From assembly GCA_035771175.1 (NCBI GenBank), contig CM069596.1, positions 9,350,001 to 9,414,000 of the forward strand: a stretch of 64,000 nucleotides of DNA. The letters are read 5' to 3'. Positions 58,301 through 64,000 of the stretch are shown here, one piece after another. Source of the DNA: Paratinospora sagittata (taxonomy: Eukaryota > Streptophyta > Magnoliopsida > Ranunculales > Menispermaceae). The translations under genes were made by a program, and so were the position numbers. The notes under the pieces were generated by a model that was not told the DNA's origin, did no database searches, and saw only the letters and a list, made by a program, of their open reading frames with translations. Position 1 is the stretch's first letter. Each line of letters begins with the position of its first letter.

Positions 58301-61300
58301 TTTTTAACATTATCAAGTCCGTTTGACATATGTACACATGATTTTTCACGTACACATATGTCTTCAGTATACGTATACGCCAATAAAAAACATTGACTAA
58401 AAATACGGGATGTTACATTACATGACAACAATATTGGCATAAAACGTCGTATTATTAATAAAAATTCATCCATGTTGTGGCACGAGAGATTGAGACACAT
58501 CTCCATTGATAGACTTAAAAGATTAGTAAATGATGGAGTTTTACAAACTCTTGACATTACTAATTTTGGAACTTGTATTGACTGCATCAAGGAAAAATAA
58601 ACAAACAAGTCTTTCAAAGGAGCCAAAAGGAGCTCTCACGTCCTTGAGATTATACACACTGATATATGTGGACCATTTCCCACACCTTTTCTTAATGATT
58701 AGAGATATTTCATCTCATTCATAGATGACCACAATAGATATATGTATCTCTATCTTATAAATCATAAGGAGAAGGCACTAGATGCCTTTAAGATTTATAA
58801 AGCAGAAGTAGAGAAACAAAAAGAAAAGAAGATCAAAATTGTAAGATCTGACAGGGGTGGCAAATATTATGACAAGACACATAACAAGGTCAAATGCCTG
58901 GTCCATTTGCTCGATTTCTCCAACAATAAGGCATTGTTGCTCAATATACAATGTCAGGTACACCACAACAAAATGGTGTAGCAGAAAGGAGAAACAAAAC
59001 TATTATGGACATAGTAAGGAGTATGATTAGCAGTTCAAGTCTCCCTCTAACCTTATGGAGTGAAGCACTAAAAACCGCTGTGTATGTCTTAAATAGAGTT
59101 CCATCAAAAGTCGTTCCTAAAACTTATTTTGAGATTTGGAATGGATGAAAACCTCATTTGAGGCATTTACGTGTTTGGGAATGTCAAGTTGAGGTTAAAG
59201 TTTATAATCCTCAAATAAAGAAATTGGACCCTAGAACAATTAGTGGTTATTTTATAAGCTATCCAGCAAATTCCAAAGGTTACAAATTTTATTGTCCCTC
59301 ACATACAATAAAGGTTGTTTAAGCTAGAAATGCTAAATTTCTTGAGGATCTTGAAGTCAGTGGGAGTGAGTTTCTTAGAAATATTGAATTTCAGGAAATA
59401 CAGGAAACCATTGGTTCATCTTTTAATTCAGATGAATTGATTTCCCTTTATAGAAATCCATTCAATATAGTTGAAGAAGAACCAATTCTAGAACCTGCAC
59501 TTCCATTTGAACATGCAGAATCTCCTACTCAAATTTTACAAAATGATAACGAGTTAGGAATATTAAGGAGATCCTTGAGAGTTAGAAAACCAGCAATTTC
59601 TAGTGATTATGTAGTATAACTCCATGAGTCTGACATTGACGTTGGACTTGACAATGATCCACAATCGTTTTCACAAGCCATGAAAGAAGAAAATTCCAAT
59701 TCGTGGTATAATGCCATGGAGGAAGAAATGACATCTATGGTTTCAAATCAAGTTTGGGATCTCATTGAGTTACCATCCGGTAAAACAACCATGGGCTGTA
59801 AATGGGTCTATTAGACCAAAAGAAATGCATCTGGTAACATTGCACGATATAAAGCCAGACTTGTAGCCAAAGGTTTCACTCAAAAGGAATACATTGATTA
59901 CCATGAAACATTTTCTTCAGGTTCTAAGAAATATTCATTTAGAATAATCATGGCTTTAATATCTCATTTTGATTTAGAGTTACATCAAATGGATGTGAAA
60001 ACAACATTCTTGAATGGAGAATTAGAAGAAGAAGTATATATGAAACAACCTGAAGGATTTCATGTGAGCGAAAGTAGTCATTTGGTTTATAGATTAAATA
60101 AATTTATATATGGACTAAAAGAGGCTTCTCGAAAATGGTACATAAAGTTTCATAATATCATTTCCTCATACGGTTTTGAGGAAAACGTTGTTGATCAATG
60201 CATATACCTCAAGAGCAAATATATTTTCGTAGTTCTTTACATGGATGATATTCTACTTGCCAGTAGTGATTTGGGGTTGCTATTTGAGACTAAGGAATTT
60301 CTAAGTCAAAACTTTGATATGAAGGATATAGGTGAAGCTTCTTATGTCATTGACATAGAGATTCACAGAGATAGGTTCAATAGGACATTAAGTCTATCTC
60401 GAGAATCCTACATTGAAAAAGTTTTAAAGAGATTTAAAATGGAACAATGTGCATCTTCAGTAAGACCCATTACTAAAGGGGATAAACTCAGTAAGGATCA
60501 ATGCCCACGCAATGATTTAGAACAAGAAGAAATGAAAGATGTACCTTATGCATAAGCAGTCAGAAGCATCATGTATGCTCAAGTATGCACAAGACCTGAT
60601 ATTGCTTTTACAGTAGGGTTGTTAGGCAGATATCATAGTAATCCAGGCAAGGAGCACTGGAAGGCAGCTAAAAAGGTGATACGATGCCTTCAAGGAACAA
60701 AAGATCTCAGGCTGACATACAAACATTCTGACCATCTGGAATTGGTTGAATATTCATATGCGGATTTTGTCGACTCTGTCAATACTAGGAAGTCTACCTC
60801 AGGTTATATTTTTCTACTTGCAGACAGTGCAGTATCCTAGAGAAACAGTAAACAAACAATAATTGCTTCATCCACTATGGAGGCACAGTTAATTGGATGT
60901 TATGAAGCTACATCACAGGCATTACAATTGAGAAATTATATCTCAAATCTATGGATCGTTGATTCTATAAAATGGCCAATAAAGATTTACTATGATAACT
61001 CGGCTGCAGTTTTCTTTTCGAAAAACAACAAAAGTGGCAGTCGCAGTAAACATATTGACGTAAAGTACTTGGTTGTAAGAGAACACATCAAGGCACATGC
61101 AATTGTTGTTGAACATATAAGGACTCATCTCATGTTAGCATATCCTATGACTAAAGGATGACCGAATAATTTATATAAGGATCATGTAGATAACATGGGA
61201 TTAACTAGCTCAAATCCGTTGTTCATTGGCTTTTTGTGAACAATTATTTCAATTGGTGAAATTAATTTTTGATTGTGCGCATAAAGTTAATGTTCACTAA

Positions 61301-62497
61301 TCCATTGGGATTAATAAAGTTGGACTCTGAATGACTTATAGGAAGTTCATTCATACAATTTAATATACTTCTTCGGCAATTTTATACTTGTGATGCATGA
61401 AAGGGAATGTTTGCTTAAAGAATCCAACCGCCATGATTCAAGTTTTAAAATTTCTAATTAAGTACGTATTGGTTAGATTCAGTATGACCACATAAAGTTT
61501 TTAGCCAGTGAACCAAGTGGGAGATTGTTGACCGGGACTATGCCTCACTCATAAAATGGCTACAATTATGGGCCTCAAACCACATAAAGTAATTTCAATT
61601 ATTATCTCTACCAACTCCACTAACCAAATTGATCAATTATTATCTCTACCAACTCCACCAACTGAAGTGATCAATTAATTGTCCACTCTCTATAATGGAG
61701 GGGAAGAGGATAATACATCTATAAGAGTCCTCAAGTCCATTCTTTATAAGATATATGAAATAGCCTGTGAATTTCATCATCAAGGTAGAGACTAAGGACT
61801 TGAAAAATATACATCAAGCAATACACTTCAATATGGCTAAAGGTATGATTTGTTTTCCAATTTTAAGTCTTTCAGAAATTTATTAGGTAGCTCTACTTAA
61901 TTATCATTTATTTCTACCCTAAAACGAACGTGTATTTGTTATAGATATTTAACTTTTAATATAACAAGTCTAGTAGTCTTGTTCAATAATAATAATAATA
62001 ATAATATAACAATTAAAAAATTAGACTTTATTTTTTTAAGATATATATTATGCCTTCAAATTTTGGATAGAAAAAATGTGAAAATTCTAGTACAAGTCCC
62101 TTTTTTTTTTTTTAGCTTATAAGTCAAGTTACCAAGCATTGTCTTAAACCAATTACGTTTTTCTTTTAACCTATAAAAGCCTTTTTCATTTTTAGCACCC
62201 ATTTTCAATACATAGCCCATTATTTACGTTAGATGTCCTTAAATCACGCATCAATACATGATTCAAAAGCATTTAACATACATTAATTATAAAAGTGTGT
62301 CTTAAAATTATGTGTTGAAATCTGTACACTTATCAATATCATTTTCCAAAGTTTAATTTTATTTGTTGTATTGTGTCGCATTTATCCGATATCCTCAAAT
62401 ATTTTGTGTCTAATAAAACTTACATTAACAGGGAAGATGGATCCTTATGCTTTTCTCATTTGTCGTACTCAAGAACAGAAGAACATTGTTGCTTCAG
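46319..62497 (+). CDS. C2-domain protein, elicitor-responsive protein 3-like (first two exons; continues past the window)
   Basis: Exon 1 46319-46385 ([20 protein letters not shown], ends after FH in phase 1) and exon 2 62432-62497 ([20 protein letters not shown]). The junction gives [11 protein letters not shown], with the two Asp residues typical of the first calcium-binding loop of a C2 domain. Small plant single-C2 proteins of this kind (ERG3-like, ~140-160 residues) bind membranes and calcium and respond to elicitors; the rest (strands 4-8) must lie to the right of the window, as I do not see it before 64000. Splice sites are GT (46386) and AG (62430-62431), and exon 2 ends at GTCCAT. 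The 16,046-bp intron 1 is filled by retrotransposons. No damage is seen in the two exons. Confidence 0.82.
46386..47242 (+). other. C2 gene intron 1, left end
   Basis: Intron DNA with no ORF. A short tRNA-like A-box word (TTGGCTCAATGATAGAATGC, ~47200) just before the copia insertion may be a truncated SINE. Confidence 0.5.
47243..47493 (+). repeat. Left LTR of the old copia, first part
   Basis: Interrupted at 47493 by the young copia; the last 71 bp are at 52859-52929. The right LTR has ~25-bp of extra tandem sequence (ATCTCTACCAACTCCACCAA) relative to this copy. Confidence 0.88.
47494..48038 (+). repeat. 5' LTR of the young copia
   Basis: TGTTGGGGTCCACC to CGATTTTCCCAACA. TATA box CTATAAATAG at 47651-47660. 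By eye it differs from the 3' LTR only at one position near the end (TTTTCCCAACA versus TTTTCTCAACA). Confidence 0.97.
47651..47660 (+). promoter_or_regulatory. TATA box in the young copia LTR
   Basis: CTATAAATAG, followed at the expected distance by the likely transcription start region. The same box is in the 3' LTR at ~52471, where it could drive read-out into the flanking intron. Confidence 0.75.
48042..48054 (+). promoter_or_regulatory. Primer-binding site (tRNA-Met) of the young copia
   Basis: TGGTATCAGAGCC three bases after the 5' LTR; exact match. Confidence 0.95.
48055..48295 (+). other. Leader of the young copia with short tandem motifs
   Basis: Carries about ten copies of TACTATT(C/T)A(C/T)-type words spaced 10-25 bp, then CATCGCCGGAAATTCATCGCCGG just before the start codon. 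Could bear on packaging or translation; function unknown. Confidence 0.7.
48296..52297 (+). CDS. Gag-Pol polyprotein of the young copia, 1333 residues
   Basis: ATG at 48296 (MTQMEESTD), uninterrupted to TGA at 52297. Gag covers ~1-255. The zinc knuckle at residues 258-265 reads CHHCGKKC: two Cys and a third Cys with the usual His and spacing missing. Protease [10 protein letters not shown] (~310). Pre-integrase HKRLGHMS and CVDC (~440-475). Integrase core D in DLIHTD (~500), D in VRSDNGGEY (~564), E in AERMNRT (~602). [27 protein letters not shown] (~1010). RNase [10 protein letters not shown] (~1182), [20 protein letters not shown] (~1258). Copia order (integrase before RT) and close motif agreement with the Tnt1 family place it in the Tork group. 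Length is normal. All catalytic residues are present. Confidence 0.97.
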   Translation: MTQMEESTDNMYTCNMIRLTAFNYTIWKPKMEDLLYIKDLWKPIIMPKEEAVPTTSTDDKTSKTTSTDVDWAVLNRKCAAQIRQWIDKSIFQNFANEHDAYVLWQKLETMYARTTVQNKANLIRRLVNLKYKDGSSVSEHMSEFQGIVDQLNSMMMIVDDELQALLLTSSLPKSWDTLVVSVSNSAPGGKLTMDMVKDRMLNEESRRKDNGYTPESEALVMEKQGKQEWHGRSKSRNPRNQSQQRGRSKSRSWHDKKCHHCGKKCRKLKAERSRNQEVETRTNDTATLTEEVVIVRDADYVNLASQDSTWVVDSGASYHVTSRRDFFSAYTQGDFGRVRMGNDDASKIIGIGNIYLKTNLGYRLLLKDVRHVPDIRLNLISTGMLDDDGYNNNFGEGKWKLTKGNLVVARGKKDASLYHTEAKLCKEEVNTIRKEVPTELWHKRLGHMSEKGLRILSKKEHLPGMTGTSLRTCVDCIMGKQHIVAFRSSPPSRKANILDLIHTDVCTMSCKTLGGAHYFVTFIDDHSRKVWAFALKTKDQVQEIFKQFHVKVERETGRRLKCVRSDNGGEYRGSFEEYCRSFGIRLEKSVPKTPQHNGVAERMNRTICERVRCMLSNAKLPNSYWGEAMRTAVDLINLSPSVPLNYDVLEKVWTGKDVSYKHLKVFGCRAFVHIPIDERSKLDGKGKQCIFMGYSHEEFSYRLWDPVNKKIVRSRDVVFLEDQTIEDFQKPEKPQSEELPVNLKPVSSSTNSDDKGAAPDTDDDVPPAQSSEPEQVPEQVQPEAQLRRSTRERQPSQRYPPSDYVMLTDGGEPESYTEAITDQHKTEWMKAMQEEMKSLHENHTFDLVKLPQGKKALNNKWVYRIKSEEGSSQSRYKARLVVKGFGQKKGVDFDEIFSPVVKMSSIRVVLGLAASLNLEVEQLDVKTAFLHGDLDEEIYMEQPEGFQVKRKEKLVCRLKKSLYDLKQAPRQWYKKFDSFMEEKEYNRTTADHCVFIKKFSDGDFIILLLYVDDMLIVGQDIGKINTLKKELSKSFAMKDLGPAKQILGMKIVRDRKNKRLWLSQEKYIEKVLERFNMSKAKPVSSPLASHFKLNSSQCPSSEEEKSEMSKVPYASVVGSLMYAMVCTRPDIAHAVGVVSRFLSNPGKEHWTAVKWILRYLRGTSSHCLCFGNGKSVLEGFTDSDMAGDVDTRKSISGYLITFAGGAVSWQSRLQKCIALSTTEAEYIAITEGCKEILWMKKFLQELHQNQGNYVLYCDSQSAIHLSKNSTFHSRSKHIDVRYHWIRDVLENKLLQVEKIHTNDNGADMMTKSLTREKLAICREIAGVEEPCST
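52296..52311 (+). other. Polypurine tract of the young copia
   Basis: GAGGTGGAGGGGGAGA directly before the 3' LTR. Confidence 0.9.
52314..52858 (+). repeat. 3' LTR of the young copia
   Basis: 545 bp, same length as the 5' LTR, one difference seen. Confidence 0.97.
52859..52929 (+). repeat. Left LTR of the old copia, last part
   Basis: Matches 61805-61874 (ATACACTTCAATATGG, TATGATTTGTTTTC, ending CTTTCA). Followed by the degenerate primer site TGGTATCAAAGA at 52932-52943. Confidence 0.88.
52930..54700 (+). other. Long untranslated leader of the old copia
   Basis: 1.8 kb, AT-rich, no ORF. Words like ATGATCTGTGA, CATGAACTGTA and GATCATAAATCTG recur many times between ~53500 and 54000. Confidence 0.55.
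54701..61161 (+). pseudogene. Gag-Pol of the old copia, decayed and split by a solo LTR
   Basis: Gag start region at ~54740 ([15 protein letters not shown]); CCHC knuckle degraded at ~55357 ([14 protein letters not shown], last Cys replaced by Tyr); protease-like [10 protein letters not shown] at ~55500. The solo LTR at 55843-58417 follows. Then pre-integrase ([13 protein letters not shown], ~58480), integrase ([26 protein letters not shown], ~58955), RT (~59650-60550; [31 protein letters not shown] at ~60230), RNase H (~60750-61090; [24 protein letters not shown]). Many stops (for example ~59147, 59620, 59813, 60553, 60838) and frameshifts. Non-functional. Confidence 0.92.
55843..58417 (-). 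mobile_element. Solo LTR (~2.6 kb), probably gypsy type
   Basis: Begins TGTCACGACACCCC and ends CGGGATGTTACA on the plus strand; flanked by TTATA (55838-55842) and TTACA (58418-58422). Both sides read through as the old copia. The minus strand begins TGTAACATCCCG, like many plant gypsy LTRs, so I place it on that strand. It contains the ATGGAGTGAGC...GCTCAGTG word (~56424) found in the chromovirus LTR. No internal region; typical of LTR-LTR recombination. ORFs inside are not supported. Confidence 0.85.
61526..61874 (+). repeat. Right LTR of the old copia
   Basis: 349 bp, TGTTGACCGGGACT to GTCTTTCA; preceded by a polypurine tract CAAGTGGGAGA. Confidence 0.9.
61875..62431 (+). other. C2 gene intron 1, right end
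   Basis: AT-rich intron DNA with a short (AAT)n run (~61988-62003). Ends at acceptor TTAACAG. Confidence 0.6.
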
Positions 62498-63052
62498 GTC
62501 CATCTCACACTTTCACTCTCTTTCTCTCTCTCATTGCTATTTTGTTAACTTCAATAATCTAACTAGTTTAATCTTTTATTATAATGCACACTTGGGATGT
62601 TCATACCAAAATAAAGAAAGACCAAAACTTGCTAGGAGTATTTATAAGTTCCTCCTTAAGGTTGCCCCAATGTGTAAGTTGGTTTTACTAGAGCTTAAAA
62701 ATGTGAGACTTGGTTGTTTTTCTCTTTTCTTTTCTTTTTCTTTTTTTTGTCAATGTGAGACTTGGTTAGAAATCATAAACTTAAAAGGTGGGTCTAATAG
62801 GTGATTAAAAACCCTTAGAATAGATTAAGCAATCATTAACACCGTTCCTCATGTGCAATCCTATTTTTCACATGACATGATTGATAAATGTCAAATATGC
62901 AAATGGTGACCATGTAAATGACAACAAAGAAATTTGAACCTAAGACTTCTCATTAAACCATAGCTTTACAATATACCCCTTACCCTTAAGTATTCTCATT
63001 GTCACACATCATACAAGAGTCGGCTTTGATACTAATTATCATAGACCTTTTC
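62498..63052 (+). other. C2 gene intron 2 (partial)
   Basis: No exon recognised. Near its end GGCTTTGATACTA (63020-63032) resembles, on the minus strand, a degenerate tRNA-Met primer site next to the LTR that follows. Confidence 0.45.
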
Positions 63053-64000
63053 TGTTGCGACCCCTCTTTGGGTGACGTTATGACTAGTACAGTACCCCAA
63101 ATAATGTCACTACACGACAAAACCTAAGGCACTGATAAGCCTCCCACAAAAATACTAATCCAAATACCTGATAAACACAATATACAACCTGTATATGACA
63201 ATTATAATTGAACCAAAATTAAATCCATCATCCATAATTAGGCATGATCATATCCATCCTGTATACGACATGGTTCAACATTTAATCTAAACATCTACCA
63301 GAAGATAACAAGAGTCTATCAACCCAAGTTTTTCATATACAATCTATCTACAACCCACGCATCTATGTGATATTTATACATGTATACTATGATAGTTATA
63401 TACAAGTCTAAATAAAACAAATGAACCAAAATATACAAAATTGTACCCAAGTCCCCAAGATCTAAACCTACATCCAAAAAGAAGGAGAAGAAGGCCATGC
63501 AAACGATCAAGCCTTGCCTTTCCCTTTCGGATCAAAACCTTAGAAAATAGAAAAATGGGGTGAGCTCAACTAGCTCAATGAATAATTCTCACAATAATCT
63601 CTACAAATGCATTTATAAAATATGTATACCATTGAAATAACATTTATAAACACAAATGCATCAATTGACGTATTACATACGTGATTCGAACTAATCATAT
63701 CATTTTGTGCATCATTTTTATAAAAATCAAATATGCAGACGCCTCACAAAGAGGACATGTGTCACGACTCACTATCTGTGACGTCATGACCGGCACGGAA
63801 CCTCGGGTATATCCTTCCTCGATATCCCCGTCAGCCTTTTAATAACACACCATAATCTCAATAATCAACATCAAAATACATGGACAATAATAGATCATCA
63901 ATGTAAAAGCATACCCAAATGACAACCATAATTTTTTTTTTTTAAGTCCATAATGTTCAAAATATTCTAAATCCTACTTAATCATAAATTACAACCCATC
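63053..64000 (-). repeat. Partial gypsy-type LTR, related to the solo LTR, cut by window edge
   Basis: Starts TGTTGCGACCCC, and GTGACGTTATGACTAGTACAG matches GCAGACGTCATGACCGGCACAG of the solo LTR at 55843. It also has the ATGGGGTGAGC...AGCTCAATG word at ~63556 and another TGTCACGACTC...GACGTCATGACCGG block at ~63759. The degenerate primer site to its left suggests a minus-strand element whose 5' LTR this is. The end is outside the window. Confidence 0.55.

Larger units (their letters stand above)
47243..61874 (+). mobile_element. Old Ty1/copia element, split by two later insertions
   Basis: Left LTR 47243-47493 plus 52859-52929 and right LTR 61526-61874 share TGTTGACCG(T/G)GACT(G/A)..., ACTCATAAA(G/A)TGGC, AAGGTAGAGACTAAGGACTT and the end CTTTCA. 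Target duplications TAAAT / GAAAT, one mismatch. A primer-binding-like TGGTATCAAAGA follows at 52932 and a polypurine tract (CAAGTGGGAGA) precedes 61526. Same direction as the host gene. Full of stops; dead. Confidence 0.92.

Noticed and set aside
55938..58626. Several ORFs of 60-130 codons
   Set aside because: They lie in the solo LTR or span its edge and show no domains.

Overview
This is nuclear DNA of a flowering plant, most likely a dicot. The signs are split genes with GT-AG introns, plant-specific families (alpha-expansin, an E-class PPR fragment, plant mobile domain), AT-rich spacers, and very dense, nested plant retrotransposons. I cannot name the species. Only three host genes are supported: an alpha-expansin (minus strand, 5322-7676, three exons), SAP18 (plus strand, 34523-44824, six exons, with an 8.5-kb second intron) and the start of a C2-domain protein like elicitor-responsive protein 3 (plus strand, first exon at 46319, second exon ending at 62497, with a 16-kb first intron; the gene runs off the right edge). 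Almost everything else is mobile DNA, its remains, or tandem repeats.

Layout. 1-3299: an endogenous caulimovirid (plant pararetrovirus) fragment on the minus strand, with movement-protein and coat-protein regions in one frame broken by one stop codon. 3300-3809: a near-identical copy of the 3' part of expansin intron 2, abutting the viral leader. 5322-7676: the expansin gene. 8483 to about 26300: an old, decayed LTR retrotransposon on the plus strand. It carries a hAT-like MITE in its left LTR, a complete but dead minus-strand Ty3/gypsy chromovirus (9954-20558), a ~100-bp minisatellite, and a further insertion (23277 to about 26015) in its right LTR.

26958-33911: a Mutator-like element with ~200-bp terminal inverted repeats. 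It holds a broken six-exon plant-mobile-domain gene, a 179-bp satellite-like array, a captured PPR gene fragment and clusters of one palindrome near both ends. 34523-44824: SAP18. Its second intron holds a 1.66-kb TIR element with 8-bp target duplications, a hAT-like element split by a 5'-truncated LINE, and a SINE with 17-bp target duplications.

46319 to beyond the right edge: the C2 gene. Its first intron contains an old Ty1/copia element (47243-61874). That element was itself hit in its left LTR by a very young Tnt1-like copia (47494-52858; the two 545-bp LTRs differ at one base by eye; intact 1333-residue polyprotein) and in its coding region by a solo LTR (55843-58417). A related LTR starts at 63053.

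No operon-like logic applies; the window is read best as a stratigraphy of insertions around three housekeeping or cell-wall genes. The points most worth a second look are the composite Mutator-like element, an extra ORF upstream of gag in the chromovirus, the precise join between the viral fragment and the expansin intron copy, and the young copia that lacks a normal Gag zinc knuckle. All similarity statements come from reading the sequence and recognising families; no search was run.
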